Source of the DNA: Ectobius pallidus
Lineage: Eukaryota; Arthropoda; Insecta; Blattodea; Ectobiidae
Assembly: GCA_964059195.1 (NCBI GenBank)
Contig: CAXKWD010000004.1
Location: 120,500,043 to 120,564,042 of the forward strand
Direction of reading: 5' to 3'
Length of the DNA stretch: 64,000 bases
The notes under the pieces: model-generated
What the model was told of the DNA's origin: nothing
Seen by the model: the letters and a program-made list of their open reading frames with translations, nothing else
The model's database searches: none
Shown here: positions 22,735 through 34,672 of the stretch, piece after piece
Layout: the number at the start of each line of letters is the position of its first letter
Numbering within the stretch: the stretch's first letter is position 1
Translations under genes and position numbers: made by a program

Positions 22735-22885
22735 TTTAGAGAAATTGTGTAAGACATTCCTAGTTGCGCGATTTGCACATCCTAAGCTTGCATTTGTTAT
22801 GTATCCTAGCACTTCAATGCCACAACAGGGACTAAATTGCCACACCCTCATCTGTGTATTATTCACGAATTTTATAAATTAATTT
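22735..22885 (+). repeat. Degenerate tandem repeat unit 3 of 3
   Basis: It carries TGTAAGACATTCCTAGTTGC, GCGATTTGCACATCCTAAGC and AATTGCCACACCCTCATCTG in the same order as units 1 and 2, more diverged. Confidence 0.6.
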
Positions 22886-24086
22886 TAATTGAAGACGTAT
22901 GATGTAAGAGATTGGGAAGTGGTTGGGTTGCTTTTTGGGGCGAGAGGGACAATTTCGAAATTTTTTGCCAATTTCTTCCAAAGTTTTGGTATACCGTCTA
23001 CAGTCACATTATAGGAATTATTGACCTTAAACATTCTCAAACATTCTTCGCTCCATATTGTCCATAACTATTTGTACTTAGAATTTTTTAATAAATTGAA
23101 AGGAAGTACTTTATTGATAGCTGCTTTAAAATTTAATATAAAAATATATGAATATTGAAAATTAGGAAAACAATTCTTATCTAAAAATATATAATTCTTA
23201 GAATTGTTTTGATTTGGCTGTGCCCAATTGGCACCCGTAATTTAAGGCACCTATCCTAAAGGGATTCCCCCCTCTACTAAAATTCATTGTATGTACCATG
23301 TATACAAAAGTTTTAGCGGCCACTTCTAGTATTTCGGGTTCGGATTACGTCTCGTCTGCAATACTTGATTCATCCGCTAAAGCCTTATTTTGCGTACTTG
23401 ATACTCCTGCAGCCTTTTCTCAGGAGACTACACGTTTTTCCTTCCGTTATTTAACTTAGACTACAACCTTACAGGCCAATGTAGGCCTACTGTTGACATT
23501 AATGAATTTCATGTTTGCCTCATAGTAAAATAGAAGGACATACCTGAAGATTTTTATGCAACTCACGCTTTGATAAATAGGGAGTGGGTGGGACCAAACC
23601 ATATGGTGACGAGATTAGCAGTTCATGGTTTTCACTACAAACTATGCGGACAGAAGAGGTATCATGGCCTAGACCCCAACTACTCGTATATGTGTAAATT
23701 GTACGATGAAAAGTGTGACATGTATCACATATAAGAATGTCAAAACAGAACGAAGTAAATTTTACAGTGCAGGAAGAAAGAAAATACTGTGATAAATAAT
23801 AGTATTTTTTAATCTCTGCACAGATATGCACAGTCTCAACTTCATTTTTCATCGATTCACAATGTAGAAAACAAGATTACATTAGTTGGTTTTGAAACAA
23901 AACATTTACTTGTCCTGTAGTCTTTGTGTTTTGTTTGAGATGGTGAATCTCATCATTTGGTCTTGATAGGAACTAACTTCTTTAGATGGGTTTTTCCAAA
24001 AGGGCACAACAAACTTTCCAGGTTGCGTTAATCTAGCCCAAGGTGTGAAGTCATTCCCTGCTTCCCCTCCCTTCGTGACCACCATA
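22886..24086. other. No gene seen
   Basis: AT-rich DNA; the minus frame at 23520-23852 has no recognisable domain. Confidence 0.5.
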
Positions 24087-24094
24087 GCTTAGAG

Positions 24095-25204
24095 CAGGGG
24101 AAGACAGAAGGTTGCTCTGTGACATCACTGCTTTCTGCTCTCACTGCTCGCGTTATATATCTGCGAGGAGTATGTGAAATGGCGGCATCAGTGAACAGGG
24201 GGGAAGAGAGGGGCATTAGTATTGCGGGCAGCGGGAATTTAGGGGGTTAGAACTTACGTAATACGTGTTTCCGAATTAATGAAACATCAATCGATTTTCT
24301 TGATAGTTTATCGGTTAATTACAGCACAGTAGTTTAACATATTATAAATAATTCTATTTTACTATTCTGTGGGAACAATTACCTTTCCACAAAATCTATG
24401 TTCTTTGACAAAAATAAACAATACTATCATTTGAATTAACATAATTCACTACAATAAAAATAATAAAAAATGAACTTCATTAATTACCATACAAGCTCGC
24501 CTGCACCTTAGATGATACAAGATTACAGTAACAATTGTCTGACTTTCCTGTATCTTTTTTCTTTAACAAGTATATCAATGTTGGAACGTAATGTTTGAGC
24601 AATATTTAATCGAAGACTACATTTAGGTTGTGATTTGACAATGTACTTCTTGATTTCAGCTTTGCACATTTCATTAGTGAAAAAAATTGTTCGGCCACAT
24701 ATGTCGATCCAAAATTACATAATATTCGTGCGGCAAGTGCATAAGTCTCGGGAATCTGGTTTCAGAGAAATTTCTGTAAAAGTTACCCAAGACCACTTTA
24801 CGTTCGTATTTGTCCTTTAACAGATCGTCGGATTGTAAGTTTAGCAGTTCCAACTGATACCGGCAAGGAACGTCTTTGACATTAACTGAATATGGGGTAG
24901 CAAAAAGTTTAAACATTGGAGAAAGGTTTTCCACATCCTGAAACCTCGATTCGAACTGAAGAAGAATTTTTGCAGAACTAACACATGTTCTGCAGAGAGA
25001 ACACTATCAGGATCGCGTACTTGCATTAACTTTGAAAAATGCTCCGTATTTCCAACCAGAAGTTGTTCTACCCACAGAGCTAGAGCTAGCTCTAGCGTAC
25101 TCTAAACACCCCTACTACCGTGCGCTCTTGCTGACGCCACACACAAGGGATCCGCATGCACTTGATCCACAAACGTCATCACAAGACGTAGTTGGCTTCC
25201 CCTG
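24095..25204 (-). mobile_element. hAT element, decayed, with 8-bp target duplication
   Basis: The termini are CAGGGGAAG (24095) and CTTCCCCTG (ending 25204). The octamer GCTTAGAG flanks the element on both sides (24087-24094 and 25205-25212), the hallmark of hAT insertion. The minus strand inside carries the hAT C-terminal dimerisation region (next entry). At 1.1 kb it is a deletion derivative of a transposon that is normally 2.5-4 kb. A palindrome GAGCTAGAGCTAGCTCT lies near its right end (25078-25094). Confidence 0.9.
24560..25000 (-). pseudogene. hAT transposase C-terminal (dimerisation) remnant
   Basis: Minus strand, in order: DVENLSPMFKLFATPYSVNV, CRYQLELLNLQSDDLLKDKY, RNFSETRFPRLMHLP. 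Then, after a one-base frameshift, IFGSTYVAEQFFSLMKCAKL, KSRSTLSNHNLN and a stop. The family pattern (..NPF..DV...P...QLELIDLQ.D..LK..., ..YP.L......S.FGSTY.CE..FS.MK..K...RS.L....L) is that of the hAT dimerisation domain found in GTF2IRD2/FAM200/ZBED-type, transposon-derived proteins. Nothing of the catalytic N-terminal part is inside the element. Broken by a frameshift and by stops. Confidence 0.85.
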
Positions 25205-25212
25205 GCTTAGAG

Positions 25213-28200
25213 ATTGTTTCAGTTCATGGATTTAAAATGTAATCTTAATTCATTTTAACAATGACTGAGTAGATAAAAGTTTTAACTAATGCATAATGAA
25301 TACATAATTTTGAAGAAATGTTATGTAGCCTACGAGGGAATAGGCGGTTCTTTGCTTTGAGCTTTTCACTGCTACGGATGTATACAATCGTCACCTAAGA
25401 TATGGTATAAAGCCAGGGAGATCATATAAAAAAATGTTTTATGTTAAAATGTGATAATTTTATTGTTAAGTTATTTTTTACATTTGCGGAAACCAGCTAT
25501 TTTACTGAAATTGTCCTCATCAAATTAAACCTTACTGCTTTTTGATGTTTTCACTTGATGGCTGCTTCATTGTCAGAATATAAATTCAAGTCGGGATTAA
25601 TAGGCTGACTTTGAAAATGTATTCTTGGACCTTTGAAAAGAAAAATCTATTAATTTTTAAAAAATCTTGTCACGAATAATGTACACCAAAACTAACATAA
25701 TTGCATAAACAGATTTTTTTTACTTGGGGAAGGGACACATATAAGAGTGTCCAGCTTTAAATTCAAAATAATTTTGAGGCAGCATAAGTAGAGTTCTAAT
25801 TAACTTAAAACATTCATTTTTCACTAAAATTATCCAGAATGGGCGCATAGGCCTAATGTTACTAACCCAAACCATTTATTATAGTACTGAGCATATTTAA
25901 TTTTCTAATCTTTTTCTTAGTAGTTAGGAAATGAAATACCTGGGAAATATTCTTAGAGGAGGCCAAATAACTTTTTTAGCCTATAATGTATTTGTAAAAT
26001 TGCTGGTTTATAACATAGCTGTATAATTCTGTTTTATTTTGGTGTTTAAGCCTACTGTTCATTGTTTAGACTTTAGAATATTGAGAAATGTCAGTCATTT
26101 TGAAATAGGAAAAAATCAACTTAAAGTTTGAGTGTGATACATAAGAGTGTAAACTCACTGTTATGTTTCTAAAACTCTCCTGCTGCATAGCCTATGTGGT
26201 TCCTTCTACGCATGGCTAATAATATAGGAAAATAACACGCTCAAGTAGATATCAAAGCGAAAGCAGCAGCACCTTGCCGCTAGACCGTTTTTTATTCCGC
26301 GTATGTGATACGAAAAAATAAATTAGGAGGTTAATCATTGAGAAACTCATATAAAGTATATGTTTTTTAGAAAATAGAGAAAATCAGACTTTCATATGAG
26401 ACCAAAAATTATTTGTATAAAATTTTCATGAAAATTGCCAAATTCAAGGGTCGATTAATCCTTCGCGTTAGATACCTTGGCAAAAGATAGATTTATGCTG
26501 CATCCCAGCCAAGCTCCGCTGTTTTGTTAGGTTAGGAATGTTTATGTTAGTTTAGGAGCAATATACTGAATAGCACGAGGTTTATTATGTCTCACATTTA
26601 ATTTCTTCTGTGACGAAACCCTAAACCTCACCTTCCCAGGCGGGCCTCATTAGAGAGGAGCCTAGGGTGCAGCATAAAACTATTTTTTCCCACGCATTGT
26701 GTGATGTCATTAGCAGTCGCCAACACTCTGTGACTACGTTTACTAAAATTAATGTATTTTTGCTTCTTTCTTACTCAGGTATAATATTGAAGTTTTTAAT
26801 ATTTTTTTCATTCAATGACACTAAGTTTTTTAAAGTGCCCCGCTTCTTGCGTAATGTACTAATGTTATTTCGCGAAGTCAGTCTGTGAGGAGATAGCACA
26901 ACGGCAAGAACGCTTGGATTTCGGTTCCTACAAAACTTGCACGAGCACTGCAGAATTTCGAGCCTGAACTCTACCTTGGCGATGACAAAGAATAGCGAGT
27001 TTTGCATATTTCGTAATCGTAAGCTTTGGCTCGGATAATTCACCCGGCATCCATGTGTCAGGTTATAACTAACCCCTTATTTTGTTTTCCTCAGGTGAGC
27101 ATAGTTAACATTTCCATGTAAGAAATTAGCCATGCTAGTATTTACAGCTAACTAAATTGTATAATATATGATATTTTCCCGGGCTACTAACCAGGTGGTG
27201 AATTGGATTAATTCCGACGTATAACTCTCCATTTAGTTTCAGTATATCAGAACTTAGTTCTGTATTACAATTTAGCTACATTGAACTCCCCTTGATAAAC
27301 TGTGCAACATGGTTAAGTAAGCTGCATTTACTGAAGGTTCATCATTGATAATAGAATTAATATGCATTTTAGAATTTATTTTAATCGTTGATTAAGATTC
27401 AATAGTAAGTTATTAATTACAATTTCAGATGAAGTTGTCTAGTTGATTTTTAGTACCTCCACATACTATTGATTGCTATTTGAACGTGTTACTTAAGCAG
27501 TCAACAGTACCTGCCCACTACCCTGACGTATGTTAGGTTAGAAGCAGACCGTGATTTTTATTTATTATTAAGTCATAACTAGGGCCCGGATTCTTAGGTT
27601 TTATACTATTTTGGGGTAGAGCACTAACTCATTAGCATTGCAATTTTGCCTTCTGGAACTGAACATTTGATTAATTGTACTTTTGTTCAAGGAATTCATT
27701 TAGAGGTGAAATCAGTCGTGTTTAAAACTTTATATTGTATTTTTACCCTTTTCAGTTAATTCGTTTCTATTACGCCTAAAACACGCCAGCCATATTATTG
27801 TTCTGAACGAAGCAGAATGACCAACAGCAAAGCAGGATGACCAACTGTAAGGTGTCAGGTAGATTCTATTTTAATGGAAGTTAGGTTGGTTAGGTTAGGT
27901 TGGTTAGGTTATGAACAGTGATATTAGTTTAGTAGGACATACCGAATTCGCGCTTCGAAAATGTGCAATATTATATCTCCCGCAAGGTGTTTAGTGTTGA
28001 TCAACCTATTTACCCAGATAAGATGGCCGTCAGTTATACGTTATTGTCATGAATTACGAATTTTAAGGTAAGAGAATTATTAGATATATTCTTATAATTA
28101 TATGAACCAGTTTCGGACCTAATTATAATACTTGCACCTAGGGACACATTTTCAACGTCATTTCGTTTAATAAAAATTAAAACTGTAATGCTAAAGAAGT

Positions 28201-29503
28201 AGGGCTGCTCCCCTATTTTGACCCTTGCTAGCTAATTATGATATTTTAACATACTTACCCATTTCATAGTCATAGCAGTGACATAGTCCAATCTTATAAA
28301 ACCAAAAAATGGCTAAAATTGCCTTTCAAATAAAATAGTATAAAGTAGCAATAATAATTAACCTAATTACTATTGTTTTACTAAAATTTACTTTTTAATT
28401 ATCTGCCTACATTTTTCATCTTGCTCATTATTGCCTGTAGTCCTAAATTATTTTGTAAGATAAAATATAGCATTGCGTTTTGTCATTTTGTAACCCAATT
28501 GTCCCAGTAAGGGAACCTTAAGTGAACCGAAATCCCCGAACAAATTAAAGACGTTTTAAGGAAGCATACGATTGCAGCTATCTATTCACAGTGTTTGCTC
28601 CAGCAAAGTGAAATATTGCCGAAAGTGAAATATTCCAAAAGTTGATTGATTAATTGAAAAACGTTCTAGTTGAGATGTGATGGAATTGGAAATGACAGGG
28701 GTAATTCTAATACTACGCAAAAAATATGCCTATGTTTTGTGGTTCAGAGACATGGAAATAAAAATAAAAAGAATTAATATATTTTAAAATGTGTTTATTG
28801 TACTTATTAAAATGAAACTAAAAAATAGTTTGAAAATGATAACAAACTAAAGTAAAACTATTTTAATGTGTTTACATAACTAAAACAGGGTTTATAAAAA
28901 CCTAAAAGTCCGGGTCCTAGTCGTAACCGTGCTAATTAGTGGGGAAACTGGGAATTAATATTTGCTCAGTTGATGAGGAAGATTTTAGGGCATCTTTGTT
29001 AAATATTTACTTATTCTTTATTGTTTCATAAGTTAGTTTATCTATTTTGGCTGTATCCGGAATCGTTAACTGCGTACTGGTATTGACTGTCAGTAATATT
29101 TAGGGTCTGCTACGATTCTCCGCACGCAATCTCCTTGAAGCACTTCATGTTATGTTTGTTCCCCAATGCTCTGATTGGCTGCCGATGATCGTCCGTCAAC
29201 AACCCGGGAAGAAGCAGTAAACGCAGGAAGGATCAGAAAATGTTTAAATTCCGTATGGAGAGGATGGCCAACCATACGGCATTTCTCAGTGATATGTAGT
29301 TCCATTGTCAGATGCATTTTGTGCCAGTGTCAGTGATACGAAATGTCAGTGGTAGTTAGGTTAGGAATAATGATATTAGTTTCGTTATGTACCATATTGA
29401 ATCTCGCTCCTGTTTTCGTCAAGTGACTTCACACCACCAACGTCCGATCACGTGTGACTTGTCATGTCTACCAGTCAAATCTTTTGAGTAAATAAAATCA
29501 GGT
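25213..29503. other. No gene seen; weak dispersed repeat at three places
   Basis: A ~55-bp motif beginning TTAGGTTAGGAAT and followed by a TATTAGTTT-like string occurs at about 26525-26580, 27893-27960 and 29352-29415, with 60-75 percent similarity by eye. The copy at 27882-27913 begins with a short array of TTAGGTTGG-like units. The frames at 26667-26888 and 26771-27043 overlap on opposite strands and are not convincing. The remainder is AT-rich and featureless. Confidence 0.5.
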
Positions 29504-29965
29504 AAACTGATGTAACAAAGTGCCAGTATGTTTTTGTTTAATCAGTTATGATTGCAATTATGATATGCAGAATATGTTTCTTTAATTGATTTCCAAGTTA
29601 AGCTCCAGATTTATTCATTAAGCAGGGCTTACGGAAGAACAACGGTCTGTTTTTTTTTAAATCAGATTAAAATCTTCCAATACCAGCTGAATTGTACAGA
29701 TTTGTTATATCGCACACTCACATAAAAATACAATAAAAGTCAAATTGGCCGGTTTCGGGATTTGAACCATGCAACTCCAGAATGTGAGGCCAAGACGTTA
29801 CCATCTTGGCCACCTGGATCAGTTTAACGGTCTGGTTGGATAAGCGCATGTAAAGCAATAATGTTATTTGTCATAGCTAACTGCATTTTAATTTCCAAAG
29901 CCTTATAAGATCACAGTAAAACAATAGGCTTTGTTGTCATGATAACTGAGCTGCATTTTTTTTAT
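29504..29965 (-). repeat. Composite tRNA/minisatellite repeat, copy 4 (no minisatellite part)
   Basis: It starts with the tail AAAATCAGGTAAACTGATGT and the motif AAGTGCCAGTATG, passes the tRNA-like segment (about 29748-29825, with TTTGAACC in place of box B) and continues into TTGTCATAGCTAACTGCATT, which is shared with the copy at 47472. The minisatellite and GTCT-rich head are missing, so the copy is truncated. Confidence 0.8.
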
Positions 29966-31484
29966 ACATTCTTTCTGTAGGCTAGTGTGCCTAACAGAAT
30001 TTGCAATAGGATTTTCGGAGGACCACTGGATTATAATCCAGAAAATATTCAAATTTAGAATTGCAGGAATGTTGAAGGAAGCAGGAATAATGGAGAGAGA
30101 GAATTATTGCTTTATTCTTCTTTTCTTGTAGATTACTGCTTCTCTTCTTACTCTTAGTTGTGATTGGCATTAACCAAAGTTTAATTATAATCTGCTATCA
30201 TTGCTAAGTAGATTTCAGGAGTGATACAAGGTTCATTTATTATTATAATATAATATGGTTTGTTTTCTACAACAACAATCCAAGTTTCTTTATTTTTTGT
30301 TCCAATAGTTACAATTCTTTAGAATGATCGAGCTGTATTGGCTCAAAATACTACTGCAGTATACTCTGTCTGTCAGTAGGAAAAGAGAAGCTGCAATTAT
30401 TTGCCAAAACTTCTTACAATTATACAAGCAGAAATTACTTTAGTTGCAAAAACTTGTTAAGCCTTATTTGGCTTTTAGGGTTAATACATGGTTTAATTTG
30501 ATTTACTTAACTTGTGTTTCGACTACATCTGATGAGAATGTGACTGCATTTAGCCGGACTGTAGTTAAGGGATGTACAGTTATTGAAGCTGAAGTTCTAT
30601 GTTGCTGTAGATCATCCTGAATGGTGGCCAGTAGCGAGTCCTTCCATGGCTACAAGCTACGCTCCACGAAGTTCCAGGGCTGCTGCAATTCCAGTCTCCA
30701 AACTGGCTATGCGTTGAATATCTGCGTTGTTTCCATGCTGTAGTCTCGTAGGTGCTATAGTGTAACTGTACTACTAATATGCAGACTTGTGGTCTGTTGC
30801 TAAATTGGGGCTGTGCCCTTACGAAGCGACGATCGGTGAGGGAATGAGAAAAGTCTAACGGCCAAAATGCGTTCACATAATCATCTTACAAAGAGTCAGG
30901 TTCTAGAATCTCATGGAAGGCTCTTCTTGAAGTTTCGAGTAGCTTCCATCCAGAATAAGAGTATTCTTAAAGCTAATAACATGCTGTAATTATTCTGTAA
31001 CATAAAGAATCTGCATGTGAACATTTACATTCTAATTGTAATGTATAATTACACAGAAATTTGATAATTTTAATGCGGTAAATAATCGATCTGTTCATAA
31101 AGCTGCTCCTACAACCAAGTACAATGATCGATAGGACGCTTCTAAGTGAGCTAATGTATTCTGTCTGTAGCGCCAAGTAAATGTTAATGAGCTGTCACTC
31201 GACTTATCGATATTAGTTCGATGTCGGCAATGCAGCTTTCTATTGCTAATTAACATTAATTGCTGTATTTACTGCGAATAGCCAATAATAACTGGAATAA
31301 ATATGTAGAATTATTCCTCAGATAATAATATTATGGCCCATAATAGATATTTGTTTTATCTGAATGTAGATAAATGAATATAAGTGTGTTAAGAATTCTG
31401 TTTGCTAGTAACTGGCATCAGTGCCATCTAGTGACTTGTGTTGATACTTCATTACTAATATTTGCTATAAAAGTATAGTAAATA
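29966..31484. other. No gene recognised
   Basis: The segment 30590-30880 is less AT-rich and has a 98-codon minus frame without any recognisable domain. It may be an old coding remnant, but I cannot support a call. The left target duplication AATA of the next element ends this stretch (31481-31484). Confidence 0.45.
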
Positions 31485-34392
31485 TGTCACGACGCAAATA
31501 GCGACGTGCATAATCAACGATAGGAGACCATTCCTAAACAAAGGAAGGGTTGGGGGACCACAACTAATCGATATTGAACATTTTCATGATTATCGATACT
31601 GCCCTGAATTTATTTGAATTACAGAAAAGGAGAGGTGCGCATGCGTCGACGGTGAATCGACGAGAGAGGTGTGGAACCTGAAAGACGGTTAGTATTACGT
31701 GCCTGACTACGAGAGAGAGAAGTTGAAAAGGCAGAAGGGAGAAGACGAGACTGGGATGTGCGACAGCGGTAGAGGCGTTCTGGCATGATGGTGTGTCAGA
31801 CTTTCATCTAAGGAAATTCTGAATGGGAATTTCACTGATATGACTATATGGAGATAGTCGTTAGCTGGGAAAGCACATCACGTCCGCCGATACAAGAGAC
31901 CGCTTCAGCGAACACCAGCTGTGGAGAGAAGAGTGGGTCACGACTGCTCAGTCTGGACTAAGGGAAGATGTGGACATCAGGAAGTAGATGGAAACAGTAC
32001 GGGATCAGAGGATAAGAGAGTCATCACCCGTTGAGTATCACCTAAACATTTTCTTTTGTTTTTGAGAAATGGGAAAATTTTGAGGCATTGTTTCTAAGAA
32101 ATGTGTGGCGATTAGACGCCGTAAATGAAGGATTAAGAGTAGGGTTAGAAAAATAGAAGTGTGATAAATCTAGGGTGAGACAATAAAATACAGTAATCCA
32201 ACCCGTTTCTATTTCTGGTCTAAGTTAAGAAAGAGTAGTCAAGAACTGTGACCGTGGGTTAGTAAAGATAATCTCTATACTTTGGGTTTCTATGAGTGAT
32301 TGTCTCACGAATGAATACATAGCTCGAGGCAATTGGTGATGCTCATTCAAACTTGTTTTTTATAAGACAGGACGCGAGGGGAGTAAGAAAGAAGGGTAAT
32401 AGGGGCTTACTTAGTATTTCTTGCGAGGGCCTCTCCCTCTTGGTTTTTGTTGGGTGACAGATGACTATCTATGAGTAGATTTCATGCTGGCCCGTAAGGA
32501 TTGAGTTGTTTTCTTTAAGAGATTTATCGAAGAGTGGGAACCGTATGGATCATGGTAAAGGGAGATAAGAAAGTGAACAGTGAGAGGCAGAAGAAGGCCT
32601 ATGAATAGTAGTTGATTAAGCGCCTACCATTGAAAAACTTACATGTTAGGATAGAAGTAGGAATTACTCAAGGGTTATAAAGAGAAAGTTACTGATCTGG
32701 GGCGTGAGTTAGTTTCAGTCAAAATTCTAGGGAATTTAGAAACAAGGAAATTGGGTGCCCAGGGAGTAGAATAGTAACTTGGAAAGTATGGAAACCCGAG
32801 TAACAAGAAAGAGGGAAAATTAGAACAATGGTATAAATTGCTTACAGAGAGAGGAGTTAAAAGATAATCAATAATAACTGGTTAGATTAGAAAGAGGAGA
32901 ATTGGTAATTTTGTGTAGTGAGTTGATGACAAGTAGGTCATTAGCAGGTACTAGAGATTACCCCAGAAAAGAAAAAAAAAGAAGGGTGAGGTGAGGGAAC
33001 GCCAGAAGTGTCCCAAATAAAATAAATATAAAGAAATTTATGAGAATTGTGAAAGTCGTCGGTGTTGAAGGCGAACAACGGCCCCACGTGCCTCTAGGAG
33101 AGAGTGTCAGGGACCTCTGACATCGATTGTTCAAAATTGTATTTTTGTTTGCGGCCCATTAATATTTTCCCGGTTGCAGGAGAGGAGTCAGATTGTTTGT
33201 AACTCAAGATCTAGACGCCGCCCCTGTATCGGTGGTCTATCGCCACAGTCACTCTGTGGGTATAGGCCTAAACTTCCATTTCTTTCTTCATGACACTGTC
33301 TTTCCTATCTATCTTTAAATACAATTCTTCATGGACTAAGATGACTAGTGGACTAGTATAGGAGACATAGGTGGAATTATTGAGTGTAATATGTAGAGTC
33401 AAGGACTGGATCATGAATTGAAAATCTTTATTTATTCGAAAGAAAGTATAATATATATATTGAGATATTCTGAAGTTGCAAATGTAAGTGACTACACAAG
33501 TTAGTAGTAAATTAGAAGGATAATAGACGTTCTAGTAGATACCTGGAAATAAAGAAAGAAAAGAGATTAAAGTAATTAATTAGGGATTTGTTATTGTCGA
33601 ACAGAGAACGTACTTATACAGTTAAACTGGGTATACTAACCTTGAATAATTAAACACCATCCTACTAATAAAAATGTTGAATGGTTAATGTTGTGTAAAT
33701 GTAATTTATTGTATATAAGATTGTTATTGTTGAAAAGAGAAAAAAAATAATATATTAAATAAATTATGGTTATTGTTATGCAAAGTAAATTAACGTGAAG
33801 TTCAGATTTTTGACCCTTATCCTTGTAATGGTTTGAGAGTCGCTGATTTTTGGGCTAAGTTACATACTTTGGTAGTGAGCACTGAAAAAAGGAGAAAAGA
33901 AGAAATAGAGAGAAGCAGAATAATAAACGAAAGGTAAATCCGAACCCAATTCCCGTCTCCACTGTTAAATTAAAAGCTAGTCGAGAGGCATGTAGGTACA
34001 TAGCCTGTGTATCTATAATTTAATTTGTGACTGGGCTGATATATAACAAAAAGAAAAGAGGAAGCGTATTGATGATGGCGCCCGTTAATATAAATTTTCA
34101 TCAATATTATCAAACTGAGTAAATCGTTAAAAGAAAGAGAAAGTAGACTGGGTGTAGGAATTTTGCAACCACCCGGTGACAGAGGTAGTTGTACTGAACG
34201 TTGGAATGTGGACTATGCAGGCAGTGTTATGATGACACAACAGGTGCATAAGTGACCTTGTTTTGTAAGAGTTCAGTAAACTTATGTACTACGATTGAGA
34301 ATAATCGCATATTAGTCGTCACAGAATTTTGGCGAAGATTTAATCCAAGAAGTTAGGGAACTTTATAGCATAAAGTAAGAAAGTCCGTCACA
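31485..34392 (+). repeat. LTR-like block of the palindromic element
   Basis: It begins TGTCAC and ends CGTCACA five bases (AAGAT) before a TGG that starts a primer-binding site, so TG...CA ends and the position fit a 5' LTR of 2908 bp. That is long for a gypsy-type LTR (usually 0.2-1.5 kb), and I have no second copy to prove the right border. No open frame longer than about 60 codons is inside. Only its first 1259 bp are repeated, in inverse, at 34673. Confidence 0.6.
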
Positions 34393-34397
34393 AAGAT

Positions 34398-34473
34398 TGG
34401 CGCCCAACGTGGGGCTCGAACCCACGACCCTGAGATTAAGAGTCTCGTGCTCTACCGACTGAGCTAGCCGGGC
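34398..34473 (-). other. Primer-binding site extended to a complete tRNA-Lys(CUU) complement with CCA
   Basis: Read on the minus strand these 76 bases are a full tRNA: GCCCGGC acceptor arm, D arm AGCTCAGTCGGTAGAGC, anticodon loop CTCTTAA (anticodon CTT, Lys), T arm with GGTTCGAGCC, GTTGGGC, discriminator G and then CCA. Genomic animal tRNA genes do not encode CCA, so the sequence was copied from a mature tRNA. It sits exactly where the 18-base primer-binding site of a Lys-primed retroelement should be. Compared with the usual animal tRNA-Lys(CUU), one base at the outer anticodon-stem pair appears changed (C instead of T). It should not be annotated as a tRNA gene. Confidence 0.85.
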
Positions 34474-34483
34474 TATTAGGAAG

Positions 34484-34672
34484 TTGAGGAAGGCGGATTT
34501 AGAGGCAGAATGTGATAGAGTAAAGTTACCGACCACAGGTACAAGGGATGAGTTAAGACAACGCTTGTTAGATTATGCCCGCAAGAACCCTCAGTCATTT
34601 CAAGTGTTAATTACGGCTTTTGCTCTGAGTCAGGAAGTTTTGGAAGAAGATTTAGTTGAACATAATATAACG
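34484..34672 (+). pseudogene. gag N-terminal fragment with SAP-like motif
   Basis: After the tRNA complement an open frame reads LRKADLEAECDRVKLPTTGT, then RDELRQRLLDYARKNPQSFQ and VLITAFALSQEVLEEDLVEH. L(x)LEAECxxxxLPTTGTRDELRxRLLDY fits the SAP helix-extension-helix motif, a DNA/RNA-binding fold seen at the N-terminus of some retroelement Gag proteins. No ATG precedes it: the leader between primer-binding site and gag start is missing. From codon ~64 the frame runs into the inverted LTR arm (the last 22 residues to 34741 are LTR antisense), so the fragment is truncated. No capsid, zinc knuckle or pol follows. Confidence 0.7.

Noticed and set aside
34398..34473. Genuine tRNA-Lys gene on the minus strand
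   Set aside because: CCA is encoded and the sequence stands exactly at the primer-binding position of a retroelement; it is a reverse-transcribed copy.
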